Origin: Coniochaeta sp. PMI_546 | Taxonomy: Eukaryota > Ascomycota > Sordariomycetes > Coniochaetales > Coniochaetaceae | Length of the DNA stretch: 64,000 bases | Reading direction: 5' to 3' | Assembly: GCA_021432605.1 (NCBI GenBank) | Contig: MU271148.1 | Coordinates: forward strand, 2,115,362-2,179,361 | In this document: positions 35,089-46,877 of the stretch, piece by piece | Layout: every line of letters begins with the position of its first letter | How positions within the stretch are numbered: position 1 is the stretch's first letter | Made by a program: the position numbers and the translations under genes | The notes under the pieces: generated by a model | Database searches by the model: none | What the model was told of the DNA's origin: nothing | Seen by the model: the letters and a program-made list of their open reading frames with translations, nothing else

Positions 35089-36402
35089 ATGGTGAGCTGA
35101 TACTACCCCAGCGCTACAAGGTAAGCTCGATACTAACATCAAGCCAGTACGGATTTGGAAGGGGCGGTGGTTTCGACCCCAGCAACCCAGAGCATCTCTA
35201 CCAGATGGCACGCGGCCGGCGCCCGGTTGTGCAGCGATTCGACGAGTACTACCGATGCTATCCCATGGTCATGGCCGCCGGCCCCGAGCGACCGGAGCTC
35301 AACTACGGCTCAAAGATCCTCCTTCCGCCTTCAGCCCTGGACAAGGTCTCCAAGTTGCACGTACAGTGGCCGATCATGTTGGAGCTCATAAATGGAGCGC
35401 AGCAGAAGCATACTCACGCCGGTGTGCTGGAGTTCGTTGCTGAGGAGGGAAGGGCATACATTCCACAATGGGTACGCTCTAGCCGATATGCCATCCACTA
35501 TAGATTGAAATCAAGCCTAACACCTCTGCTAGATGATGAAAACCCTCAAGCTCGATGTCGGCGATATGATCCAAATCAAGACAACCTCTCTCGAACTCGC
35601 AAAGCTCGTCAAGCTGCAGCCTCAGTCCGTCAAATTTCTCGAAGTCAGCGACCCGAGGGCCGTTCTCGAGAACGCCTTCCGCAACTTCGCCGCCGTCACC
35701 AAGGGCGACATCTTCGCCTTCGAGTACAACGGTGAGATATACGAGATGGCTGTGCTGGACGTCAAGCCCGAGACCCCGAAGATGGGCGTCAGCATGATCG
35801 AGACGGACGTCAGCGTCGACTTCGCACCGCCGGTCGGCTACGTCGAACCTTCGGTCCAGAAACCGACTTCCAGGGCGGGCAGCGGTACGTCGACTCCGCG
35901 TAGTGTGCGGGGCGGTGGGCTGCCGGCCGGCGGTCTCTTACACAGTCAGGGCACCATGGCGCAGGCGATCAACTACGACGCCATTGCACCGGGAGCAGTC
36001 AACGCCGCGGCGGCAGCGGGTCACTTCTTTGGTGAGGGTAACCGTCTGGCGCCATCCAAAAAGTCCAGTAAAACGTCCACACCGTCAAATAAACCTGCTA
36101 CGCCAGTGCCGGCGGAGACGGCGGCTGCGATTATTGCCAGGCGCCGGAATGGACCCATGCCGCTCCGCCTGGGACCGAACAGGCTCTTTTTCGGATACGA
36201 AATCAAGCCTGTCAAGACAGCCGCCGACAAGGAGGCTGAGCTTGCTGCCGCTAAGCAGCCGCATTTTGCCGGTCAGGGACAGACTTTGCGTGGCGGCCTA
36301 AAAAAGGAGGGTGATGGCGACAAGGATAAGGCAAAGGCACCGGAGAGTAAGAAGCCAGCAGAAGCACCCAAGGGTCGGAGACTGGATGGTCGCGCGGTGT
36401 GA
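35089..36402 (+). CDS. UFD1: ubiquitin fusion degradation protein 1
   Basis: Three exons: 35089-35091, 35148-35471 and 35533-36402; 399 codons, 398 aa. Exon 1 is the ATG alone: ATG is followed at once by a GTGAGC donor, the intron has a TACTAAC branch site, and the coding part continues TAC GGA TTT (MYGFGRGGGF). Reading through would hit TGA after three codons, so splicing is needed. The Ufd1 double-psi barrel domain covers about 20-195 (FDEYYRCYPMVMAAGPERPE, GSKILLPPSALDKVSKLHV, YIPQWMMKTLKLDVGD). The C-terminal region, where Npl4 and Cdc48/p97 bind, includes RLGPNRLFFGYEIKP. With Npl4 it recruits Cdc48 to polyubiquitinated substrates in ER-associated and nuclear protein degradation. Confidence 0.96.
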
Positions 36403-36851
36403 TACTGGCTGGGATGACGAGCGTATGCCACGGACACGTGACGGTATGCATGGGTTTCGGCGTTCACGGGAGATTTATGGCTTAGTGTCACACTAGGGAA
36501 TGTAGACTCTGCAATGCCACATGCTTCATGAGATGAATATCAAATTTCAATCGATGGACGAGCCGCTTTCTCTATCTTCTCTCTAGACTTGCCGCGATAT
36601 AACCCCTGTTATATTTTAGTCTCTTGCCTAGCCACGTTCGTCGTATTATTATAACTTCTTCTTTTTCAGCATAGCATCACAGAAAAGCATTCGTATCCTC
36701 GCTTCCCATCCCAGGCATATCACCTTCAGAAATCGAAATAAACAGCTGATATGATAAGCACACGAAAAGGCAATAGTAGACGCGCAACCCTGCAACTCCT
36801 CCCCATTTGCAGCTGAGCTGCAGAGTGGCATCGATAGCAGCTGGAGCCGAC
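36403..36851. other. convergent 3' spacer, no gene seen
   Basis: Lies between the stop codons of UFD1 and the first DUF7918 gene, AT-richer than the flanks. Both 3' ends and polyadenylation sites must fall here; no specific signal called. Confidence 0.5.
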
Positions 36852-38020
36852 CTAGTCGTCAGTAAGGTCAATGATTTCGGGAGCTTTGCGACTCCGCCGC
36901 ATCTTGAACGGGCGTGGTAAGCCATCGTCACCCTCACCGGTGAGGTCGAGAGGTTCGTCGAACTCTCGCTTGGTGACAGGCTTTTTCTCCGCCTAGGAGT
37001 CAGGTCAGTGCCTCATTCAACCAGATCATTCGCAATTTTGTATTCCATACCATGATCTGCGCAAGCCTCTCTTCTGCGAGTTGAAGAACTTCCTCCTGGC
37101 TGAGACCAGCGATCCCTTTGACTACTGGGTTGGGGCTCGGCGTGCGAGGGACGATCATCTCATTGCGTAGGCCGTCTAGTGCAGTCAGTCTCGCATCTTT
37201 TCCATGTTGGAGTGGCAGTGTTACCTACCTTTGGAACGGTATTTGAACTCAAAGATGACATATGGCTTCTCGTACAAGTTCTCAGCGATGCACCATTGAC
37301 TCATAGAGGTAACGATAGGAGCGGAGAGACTAGTCGATTGTCATCAGCAATACACCTGCATCCATTACCAAGTCGGAACCCACGAGGTGGCATGTGCGAT
37401 AGCTCTGCCTTTCAGAGCCTTCTCGGCAATGGACATGTCAGTCTTTCCGATAACGGGTCGTGCTGTATATGTTAAGCCCTCGAAAAGAGAGCGCCATACT
37501 TCGACACGGATCGATCCAAGCCCAGCCGCTCGTTCGATGTCTCCTCCCTCTGCCATTTGGTTGAAATCTCTATCAACTACACGAATAAAATCAGCAAAAA
37601 CCAACAGTTGGTTGACGAGAATGGATCGAAGCCGTCACCTGGTGTCACTTTATCGAACTTGAACTTGCTAAGGGTCTCGTACGGCGCTCCGAGAGGCTGC
37701 ACCCTAACGCCATCGACGATCATTGAATAGCGCATAACGTGCTGTGCAGGCCCGTAGACCATTCTGGCCTGGTACATGCCATCTATATGGACCGCAAAGG
37801 ACAACCGGTATTCAATGCGCCTTGAAAGCCAGCTGTGCTGCAGCAAGGTCATGCAGGCTATTGCGTATTCAGTGCCGTCCTTTGACTCGATATACCGGCT
37901 GACGACTGGAACGGTAGGATACTTGACGTCGGGCGATGGATCTGGGTCTACATATTCAACTGCAGCCGTGCCGTCAATTTGGACGTGGACCGAGATCCCT
38001 AAGCTGTCAATGACGGCCAT
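36852..38020 (-). CDS. DUF7918-type protein A, C-terminal IDLT motif
   Basis: Five exons: 38020-37639, 37576-37384, 37329-37229, 37175-37051 and 36992-36852 (phases 1, 2, 1, 0); 314 codons. N-terminus MAVIDSLGISVHVQIDG, then EYVDPD, VVSRYIESKDGTEYAI and a beta-rich domain to about residue 200 ending AEKALKGRAIAHATS; this is the fungal DUF7918 pattern. Then KPYVIFEFKYRSK and NEMIVPRTPSPNPV, a helical EEVLQLAEERLAQIM, and a charged tail with PLDLTGE and the terminal EIIDLTDD. The two DLT/IDLT motifs resemble SUMO-interacting motifs. Function unknown. First of three tandem genes with identical exon phases. Confidence 0.88.
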
Positions 38021-39459
38021 TGTGATGTGTAATATCTGCAACTATCACAAGCTGCGAATGGATGGTGCGTTCGAAGATGGAGTGGGAGGAAAAGAATGAT
38101 TACGCAGCACATCGCAGGTCCGAGCAATAACGAAAGTGAACAAACTTTGTTTGCTCGAAGTGAGAGTCATTTGAGGGGAAGTGAACGTTCAGCTGAAGTC
38201 GTAAACCATGATTTGCATACATTCCCAGTTGTACCCTGCTAACACGAGGGTAGAATTGACGCGGACGCGGAACCATGCTTCCCTCACCTTACATCTTTGG
38301 CATCCTAGCCTCAAGGCCTGGAACTGACGCCACTATCGCAATGCTAACCTTTCACCGAGAAAGACCTTCTGTTGAGCCGGGCTCGAACCCTGAGCACATA
38401 TTACAACTAGGTATAGTCCACGGGCCATCTTCCGGTACCTTAGTTTAAGGATGTCTTGGAAACGCAAAGCAGAAATCTCAGCATTAGAAGGGGTAGAGTT
38501 GTGTGCGACAAGAATGTAACTAAGGTAGAACCATCTCATCCTCTTTGTCGACGGAAGATCAATGATCATGGCGTTCGACATGGCAGTTGCCCTCTTGTGT
38601 GACGTTTGGCTAGACGTCTAGCTGTCTCTTGCTTCAACCGCACGTTTTCTGGCTACAGATTCCGATACCTGCCCGGACAGCGGCGCTTCCAATGGTCGGA
38701 GTCATATCTGACGCCTAATCAAGGTATTTCCCGTCGATCTAGACCACCCCATTGCATATCAGAACTAGCTCTATTAGCGGTTCGACGGTAGAGGTTCCGC
38801 AGTAGGCGAAAGGGGTGCGGTACAGCTCACCTTGATCTCAGCAGATCAGACCCTGGCAAATCGATGAGTATCCATCTCGACTGAGGACCCCGAAGACTCT
38901 CATGAGCGCTGCGCAATGGAAGCAGCCTCGGACATCGAGTCTGAGTGACAGCCATCTCACTGCACAGGCCATCTCTTTGCTGCTGTGACCGCCACTGTAC
39001 ATCAGAGACGGTCTTCTATCGTTGGAGGCTGGCTCGAATGAACCGGTTGGTGGCAATTAAGCTCTGTCAAAGGGGCACTTCAAGTAAAGAAAGTCTCCCC
39101 GAATCTGGTTTGCCCAGTAGTGTAGGCAATGAGCTGTGCTTGTAAGTCTTGATTTTGGCTCTTACCCCTATGTATTACTTAGGGTCTTGTACGCGTGAGT
39201 AATTAGCACGCTTAATATCTGGTTGAATTCGTCGCTATGATGTGCCACTTATTTAAAGCAGTCATGATGTTCGAGAGGGCAATTCCTCATGAAGTGGTAA
39301 CTGGCATGCATCCCCTCGAATGAAGCTCTGGAAACTCAATGCGATGAAAAGCAAAATGACCCAAGGTTTGTTACTGTTGCTCGAAGCCGCCCATACCATC
39401 AAGCAAGAGTCGTCGCGCAATGTGCTAGCCAGAATCTGGTAGTTGAGGCCCCTCCCAGG
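38021..39459. other. intergenic, no supported gene
   Basis: 1.4 kb between tandem DUF7918 genes. A short GGTTCGAGCCC stretch near 38375 (minus strand) recalls a tRNA B-box, but the flanking stems do not pair, so no tRNA is called. Confidence 0.5.
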
Positions 39460-40690
39460 CTACTCTCCTGTGAGATCAATGGTCTCCCGCTTTGCCCGCT
39501 TTCGCGGTATCATTTGTGGCGAGTCTCCGGTGAGATCGAATGCATCGTCATGCTCTCGCTTGACATCTGAGGCCTCTGTTTTGACCATCTCCTCCCTCTA
39601 GCAGTCAATGTTCAGTAACCGCCCTGAGCACGATATGTAAGCTTGTGGGAAGTCTTACCTTCACTTCGGCAAGTCGCTCCCTTGCCAGTCGCCTGATTTC
39701 ATCTAGGCTGAGACCTTTGAGACTCTCCTCGGGCGCATCCGGGCTGGGCGCCCGAGGAATGATCATCTCGCTTTGCAGAGCGACTAAGTAACATTAGTAG
39801 TTGCAATTTCTGCCATTGTAGCGATTGATATCTCACATTTTGACCGGTATTTGAAGGTGAAGATGGCATATGGATGCTCATCAATTCGTTCAATCACCCT
39901 GCGCTTAGGCCTCGTCATACGCGGTGGCCCGACAGCAATAGCAGGCGACAAGCTGAGGAAGGGCTTAGTAAATCATTATAGCAAGCACTGTTATGAATCT
40001 GGTAGCTTACGTAGTGCCATGGGAGACAGCTGTTCCTTTGAGCGCTTTTTCTGCCATCGTCATATCTGCATCATGAGCAGGCCGATGCGTGCGTTGTAGT
40101 CGCCTCGCCCCTTCATAACCTTTATTCACGGCACGAAACACCACAACGCGGATCAGACCCATGGTATTCGCTCTCTGCAAGTCACCTTGAACAACCGCAG
40201 TCTCTGCCGCGTCCACTGTCGAGACATCGCATTAGATACCCTGAATTCGCTTGAAGATAACGAGGCTGTAAAAGATATTGGACAGAAATGGTGTCTCACC
40301 TGTCTTGATGGCGCTGAACTTGAACTTGCGGCACGATTTCTGATGACTGTCATCGTAACGGCTGATTCCAGCACATGAGAATCCGCCGTCCTTGTCCTGA
40401 GTTTTCCAAGCTAGGTGCTTCCTTTGCTGAAAATTGCCATCGATGTAAACGTCTGCATTAAGCAGGTGATATTCGGGTGCGAGTTTCGAGATCCACCGGT
40501 TCTTTGACGAAGTTTTTATGTGAATCTCGTACTCGGCACCGTCAATTACCTGCACGTACTTGCTGCAAACGGACGGAGCTCCATTGTTAATTGTTGTGTC
40601 CTCGCATGGTTTAGGATCATCGTATTCATCTAGAGGCATGCCATCAACCCGAACCGTGACAGACAATCCAAGATTCCTGATAACGGCCAT
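39460..40690 (-). CDS. DUF7918-type protein B, C-terminal TIDLTGE
   Basis: Exons 40690-40300, 40215-40011, 39952-39837, 39783-39659 and 39597-39460 (phases 1, 2, 1, 0); 325 codons, 324 aa. It aligns end to end with copy A: MAVIRNLGLSVTVRVDG, EYDDPKPCED, SKYVQVIDGAEYEI, KFKFSAIKTG, AEKALKGTAVSHGTT, HPYAIFTFKYRSK, SEMIIPRAPSPDAPEE and LDEIRRLARERLAEVK. The tail has two psi-K-x-E sites (VKTE, VKRE), FDLTGD and the last residues RETIDLTGE. Exon 4 has the same 125-nt length as in copy A. Tandem duplicate; function unknown. Confidence 0.88.
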
Positions 40691-41441
40691 GTTATGCAAT
40701 CTCTAGAGACACGGCATTCTGGACTTCAGACTAGATGTTCGCAAGCGAAAGACGATATGAAGTTAGGGAGAGGACTGACAGTCCTGTTGAGATGTCAGTA
40801 GGGACCTGGAAGGTACGGCAAATGTTATCAGGGAACCGACGCGAGGGCAAATAAGGTGGATGTGAATCGTGTTCAGGTCCGGCCGAGGTATCTTGGTGAA
40901 GAAACTGTGCAGATCGTGACTTACTGGTTGATTCAGTATGGAACTCCAAAGTAAAGGGAAGTAGGTGTGCCTTATGTTGAGAAGGAAGACTAAAAGGTCA
41001 TACTACCTACCTTACCTAATGTAATTAGATAAGGTGATGTACTTGAGTAAAACGTTTGAAAGTGGGCGCTCCTTCCTGAACTGTGTATCAGATTGAGGAG
41101 TGATGGCCTATCCCTCGGGGTTCATTGCTCTGCCTGTTCGTCGTACCTTGCGTCCTTGCCCAATCCAACTTCACCGAGGTAAAGGCTTACGGTGTTGATG
41201 GACTAAATTGCTTCTCATTGATTTGCAAGCCTATGTCGAGATGACAACGATTTTGAGATGAATCCTGCGAACTCAAGGCATGAAATCAACGCCACCGCCG
41301 ATGTGTACATTGTGAAGAACGCAAAGGCTCTTGCTCATACAGTGTAAAGCCATAGACACTGATATCAAGAGCGAAAACTAAACGACCTGGTCTTATGGCT
41401 CGCTCGGCCATGACATCCATCTCAACTGGGCATAGTATGAG
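40691..41441. other. intergenic between DUF7918 copies B and C
   Basis: No gene seen. Contains a CTACCTACCTTACCTAA run at 41003-41019, one of the recurring ACCTTACC-type oligomers. Confidence 0.5.
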
Positions 41442-42612
41442 CTAGTCACCAGTAAGATCGATTGTCACCCGCTTCGCCCTTCGCGCCATTTTCGGAGGCC
41501 GGACTTGGGTAATATCAGCCATTTCTTGGGCTTCTCGCTTGAGCTGGGAACTTTTAACCGCGGGGGGATGATTCTTGGCCTAGGGATAGCAACTCAGCAG
41601 CTGTCATGGGGAGGGAATAGTCATGTAGCTCACCTTTACCTCAATGATTCTCTCGGTAGCCGGTCGCCGAAGCTCCTCTGCGCTGAGTTTTTCTACCTCG
41701 GCGGAAGCATCTCGGCTAGGCGATCGCGGAACTATCAACTCACTGCGGAGGTCGTCTGACTGATATCAGTATTCGCTCATCCATCGTGACAGAGAAGAGT
41801 CGGAGTCACCTATTGATCGGTACTTGAAGTTGAAGATGGCGTATGGCTGCTTGTCCACCTCTTTAGTCTTGATACGGGTCCCCAAGTCAGCTTTGGTAGC
41901 ACGCGAGGCAGCGGAAAGACTGGTAGGAGCGGTTAGTACTGTATCTCGGTTGTGTACGTCGCACTACTTACGTGGTCCCATGGGACACAGCTCTTCCTTT
42001 CAGCGCCTCCCCGGCAAGGTCGAGCTTAGGTCGCTCTTTAGCAGTGGTACGTGGCACTTTCGTGTATTCTCCGATTTCAAGGGTACGCAAGACCTCGATG
42101 CAAATGACACCCAGCGTCTCGGCGCGCTTCAAGTCCTTCTTGACAGTTCTGGGATCTGCCTCATCGACTGCGAATGATTGTGTCAGTAACCAGTCCTAGT
42201 AGCTGGGATGTCACCGCAAAGTATTGTTCTTACGCGCATTGATAGAGCCAAAACGGAACTTGCTCAAAGTTCCGCGTTTTCGACCGGTATACGTTGGCAC
42301 TCCGACAATGTCAGTGTAGACTCCATCGTCCCAGTGGTCGAAACTGAGACACTTCGTATGCTGGTATTGACCGTCAATGGTAACACCAAATTCGAGAATG
42401 TTGCCTTTCCGGTTGGGGAGCCAGCGATGCTGAGGCAAAGCCTCGCACCTGATTGAGTACTCTATGTCATCTTCTGACTCGATATACTTGTTGACGACCT
42501 TCGTGCCTGGGGGCTTGTCATAGAGCCCCGGGTCAGGGTCATCATACTCAGGCACAGCCTTGCCATTGATCACGATGCTGACACTTAATCCCAGAGCCTT
42601 TATGACCGCCAT
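41442..42612 (-). CDS. DUF7918-type protein C, C-terminal TIDLTGD
   Basis: Exons 42612-42234, 42167-41972, 41919-41810, 41755-41634 and 41579-41442 (phases 1, 2, 1, 0); 315 codons, 314 aa. Same architecture as copies A and B: MAVIKALGLSVSIVING, EYDDPDPGLYD, VNKYIESEDDIEYSI, KFRFGSINA, GEALKGRAVSHGTT, QPYAIFNFKYRS, SELIVPRSPSRDAS, EELRRPATERIIEVK. The last exon has the same 138-nt length as in copy B and ends MARRAKRVTIDLTGD. The upstream DLT motif of A and B is replaced by MADITQV, so only the terminal IDLT is strictly shared. Function unknown. Confidence 0.87.
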
Positions 42613-43381
42613 TTCCCCAATGAGCGGCCACGTGCTTGAGAAGGATTGTCGCTGTCCAGACGAACTTTGACAGAACGTCGATGGCGATAAGGCGTACAAG
42701 TGGTCGCAGAATCACGATTTTTATGGTAAATGAAAAACAATGCGAGTTTGAGGTTTGAAGTTTGGAAGTTGCAAGACCTGCGCTCGCCGGAGGAGCGAGC
42801 ACCTACCTACCTTGGACTTTGTTGCTGTACGGAGCGGATGCATCAGGACTACCACTTCAATTTGGTGACTAACGTCAAAAACAGGCTATCTAGACTAGCT
42901 GCTTGCTAGATCAATGATAAATCCCAACGTCCTTCTCCGGCTATAGCCATGGGACTAGCTCGCAGAGAGTTCTGTGTTGGTAAGGCGGTACGCGATGTGC
43001 TTCACGTCTAGATTCCGTCAAGGAAGCTGCCAAGATACATACGGGGAACGTCAATGGTGACCAATGAAATCGGTTAATATTCGGGAACTTGGTAGCATGC
43101 TTGCGTATGTAATCCATGATCCCTGCATCCCTCGCATGGAGCTCCTTCCGTGTGGCCGCGCGAATGAATACACCTCTCTACCTTGGTCGTCATCACCATC
43201 TCGCATTGCATTCGACATCGTTCGTCCAGGATATCGAATTCGGCTTGCGTCAAGGTTGGCTTGCATCCTAGGCCATTGCCAGACGACCTGCTATTCTGCT
43301 CGCCGGTCATGCTGCTTTCACTCGAATGAGTGCATGCATGTTTGGCCCGCTGCCATCCGTTCCGGCTGACGGAGCATAACC
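42613..43381. promoter_or_regulatory. divergent upstream region of DUF7918 copy C and RGP1
   Basis: About 770 bases between two divergent starts, holding an ACCTACCTACCTTGG run at 42801. No gene-like frame. Both promoters must lie here. Confidence 0.5.
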
Positions 43382-46223
43382 ATGTCTCCCGATGGTCATG
43401 GCAACGTCCGTGTCTTCATCCGCTGGCATGACCAGACCGTCTTCGCCGGCGAGGAAGTCAAGTGCACCATAACCTTCAAGAATGTGGCCAGGCCAGCTGG
43501 CTCTCCAGCAAACTCGTCTTCCTCCAGGTCCTCTCCGCATCACTCACGCAACCCTCCCATTGCCGGCACCGACCCTCGCCAAGCCTCCCCTATTCCGGGC
43601 CACATCCAGTCCAAATCGCCCTCTGCCTTAGCGCCACCGCAAGCTGGCAGGGGCCATCGAACGACTCTCTCCTTGAGTGTTCCGTCGGCAGCCGCCACCT
43701 CTAGAGCCCGAGCCGGTTCAATACCATGGTCTCCACAGACGCCCCAGGATAACCGGCCGAGGAATGGACAAGCTACAGGCGCCGCTTCAGGCAGTACCAA
43801 TGGCAGTGCTAGCAGCACTGGCAATGGGAATACAAGCGGTCGCGGAAATGGCCATAGCCATAAGAGGTCCCTTTCTATCGTGTCAATGGGAACCACGACA
43901 GTTGGAAACGAGCAGCATGGCAATTCCGCTACTGGAAAGTCACAACGACCTGTCAGGGGACATGCTCGAGCCTCAAGTCTGCAGATAGTCCCACGCGGAG
44001 GAAGTAGCTTGAATGGACCACGCTCTGGTTGGTAGTGCCATATGTCCTCATCCTCGGGCCTACGACAGCTTGCTGACGCTCTTTCTAGCTTCTTACATAC
44101 ATCGCCCGTTTACATCTCAACCTTCGCCTCTCTTCAACTCTTCATACCCGCCAGACAGAAGTGCGTCTAGCGGGCGTTCCTCGGGGGCCTCGACCGTCCC
44201 GAATACACCGGGTGTTGGAGTATCAGCAGTGTCTCCAAGAGCTGGATCGGATTTGGACACGTTCGCCGAGTTCAAATTTCCGCTTGTCCAGCCTACCCGG
44301 TCAGACGCCAACAAAGATCATTCTGATCTGAACCACGACGGCGTGAAAACCCCGAATTCTGCGTCCGGGGACTTTGGCTCCGTGCCTGTGCGGGGGAAAG
44401 ACCCCGTACCTACTATCAACGAGTACGCAGCGGCGCCAGCAGCTCGTATTCTCTCGACGACAAGCATCGCTGGTACGCCTAGGAGTAGTGGTGAATTCTA
44501 CTCTCTGAGCAATAACTCGACCGAGACCTTGGCCTCAGAATACGTAACTCAGCAGCCCTTACGCAACCAAGGACGGCCACCACACCTTCGAAGACCGTCT
44601 AACCTCACAAACTCAGCCTCGGCAAGGATTCCCGAGGCATTGATGATGGGCTATGCACAGATTCAGGGGTCCTTTATTCTGGACGGATCGCTTGTGAACC
44701 CAGGGCCGTTTGAGCAGGTCAAGCGGAAAGCCGTTGTTGGCGGACAGGGAGGCGGAGTCATCGGCGTGGAATCTTCGAAACGAGACAGCGGTCTGTTGCG
44801 GAGCTTCGGGTGGGGAAGCTTGACCAGTTCGATTGGCGAGCTTTTGGGTGGCGGCGAGCTCAGCAGCATCAAGGATATGCGAGGCATTGCGAGCTCCAAG
44901 GCTATTCCTCTACTATCAACACCGCAGTCCGTCCTGTTCGTGGACCTCAAGCTGGCTCCGGGAGAGAGCAAGACCTACGAATACGCCTTTACACTGCCAA
45001 AGGGCCTGCCGCCCAGTCACCGCGGTAAAGTCATGAAGATATCATACAGTCTCGTCATCGGCACTCAAAGGCCAGGCGGCGCCAAAGAACAGCAGGTAAC
45101 ATCAGTCGAGATCCCGTTCCGTGTCCTCGGCAGCGTCAACGACCACGGTGAGATACTCGGGCATGACCTTATGTCTCCCTACATCATCCTCCGCGATCAA
45201 GCGCGCGTGCACAGTGTGAGCAAACCACACAACCAAAACGATACCAACCACAAAAAGCGGCTCCTCGACGCACCCCAGTCTACTATAAACTCCTTCCTCT
45301 CTTACGCAGACGAACTCCTAACCCGCCGCACAAACGACTCCAGCCTCGGCCTCCTCTCACCCACAGCCGTCCCTTCATCTCGCCGCGAGTCAACATACTC
45401 GGCCTACGACGGCAGTCCGCACCTCTACCCCGGCGGGCTTCCATCACCCACAGCGAAAGAAGCCATCGACCACGCCATTCTACGATCTAACTTGGGCACG
45501 CAACAATCCTCCAACCGCTTCGAGATAGCCCGCAACGGCCGCCGCGTCGGCGTCGTCACGCTCGCGCGGCCGGCATACCGCCTTGGCGAGAGCGTGACTC
45601 TCGCAATCGACTTCACCGGGGCCGAAGTCCTCTGTCTAGCCGTCCATGCCGCGCTGGAGACGTCAGAGCGGATCGTCGACCCGTCCCTCGCGCTCAGGTC
45701 AGAAGCGAGCGTACACCGCGTGACGAGGAAGGTGTACGTCGCCTCCTCCGAGGCGACGATGTACGCGCGACGGACGGTGTTCATGCCCACCATCCCGGTG
45801 ACCGCTACGCCGGAGTTCGTCACCAGCGGCATCGCGCTCGAGTGGAAGGTCAGGTTGGAATTTGTCGTTCCCGTGCAGGACGACGAGCACGCCGGGCGGG
45901 CAGGGGGTACCATAGACGAAGAAGACGAAGAGGACGAACGAGCATACGGGAACAATGATGGTGACGATCATGCGCACGGCCAGGGCAAGAAGTTGCTACC
46001 GCAACAACAGCGGCTGCCGCATCAGAATGAGTCGGAGCCACCGCATCCGCTGCTGGAGGAGATATCGCGCGATGACCGCGGCGGGCTGGTGCTCGTGGCG
46101 GCGGAGAACGTTGCCTGCGAGAGCTTCGAGGTGGCCGTGCCGCTAAGGGTTTACGGTGCCGTGTGTACCGGCCTTGAGCGTCTCGAGCGGGATGAGGCGC
46201 TTGAGGAGGGGTTGGCTGTGTAG
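43382..46223 (+). CDS. RGP1: Rgp1-domain protein (Ric1-Rgp1 exchange factor subunit)
   Basis: Two exons, about 43382-44027 and 44089-46223; 927 codons (926 aa). The N-terminus VRVFIRWHDQTVFAGEEVKC then TITFKNVARP is the arrestin-like start of Rgp1. A Ser/Gly/Asn-rich spacer follows. The core carries EFKFPLVQPT, GYAQIQGSFILDGSLV, DLKLAPGESKTYEYAFTLPK, GKVMKISYSLVIGTQRPGG and SVEIPFRVLGSVNDHGEILG. With Ric1 it forms the nucleotide exchange factor for the Golgi GTPase Ypt6/Rab6. The intron is 61 nt with a CTGAC branch and TCTAG acceptor; the donor that keeps frame is GTTGGT, an unusual sequence, so the left border is uncertain. Longer than yeast Rgp1 (663 aa), mainly through low-complexity inserts. 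Confidence 0.9.
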
Positions 46224-46877
46224 AACAGCTTTTCCGAGATTAGTGTTGGATGAGATAAGATGAGGCCAAGATCAGCACACGGCCCATGCTGCTTGGATGA
46301 CGTCTACTGCATTGTGCATTCTTGGCGGTAGATTATCCATTGTTTAGAGTGATGAGATGAGACGGGATGACGCACCTGCCGGTCGGTGCATGGAATGTAG
46401 ATCTACTTCGACGCACCGTGCAGACGAATGCGATGTAAGAAGCTTGTACACATACGATATATGCTTGAATAGTCATCACCAAACACTTCTGAGGGTACTC
46501 TGCTCAAGTGGGTTCATGAGGGTAGGGCAGAAGCACCATTCAATTCCCATGTTTGGGGTCGTAGCTCATGAGTCTATACAGGATTTCCCTTATGTCCGGT
46601 GTCCTTTCTATGCCCTCAAACAAGTACAAGTGCCCCGAAGAGACAAAGCGGGCAGACACCCCAAATGAGCCATTTTGCAACGATCCTTTGTTGTCTGCTC
46701 AAACAGATGATCAATCGTGATCAATCGAAATGAAGTTTGAAGTATGTACAGTGAAAGTGTAATCCATTCCATGTCCTTTGGAGAAAATAGCGCCATTCCC
46801 TTTTGTGCCACTCCCAAAATTGCCCTTACAACGAATGATAAGAATGCAAAAACGCCGCCCCCAAATGTTTGGCGCGC
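46224..46877. other. convergent 3' spacer, no gene seen
   Basis: Between the stop codons of RGP1 and the GH128 gene. No gene-like frame or repeat. Confidence 0.5.

Noticed and set aside
38360-38400. tRNA-like B-box (GGTTCGAGCCC) on the minus strand
   Set aside because: The flanking T-stem and acceptor stem do not pair and no A-box fits upstream; at best a chance match or a worn tRNA fragment.
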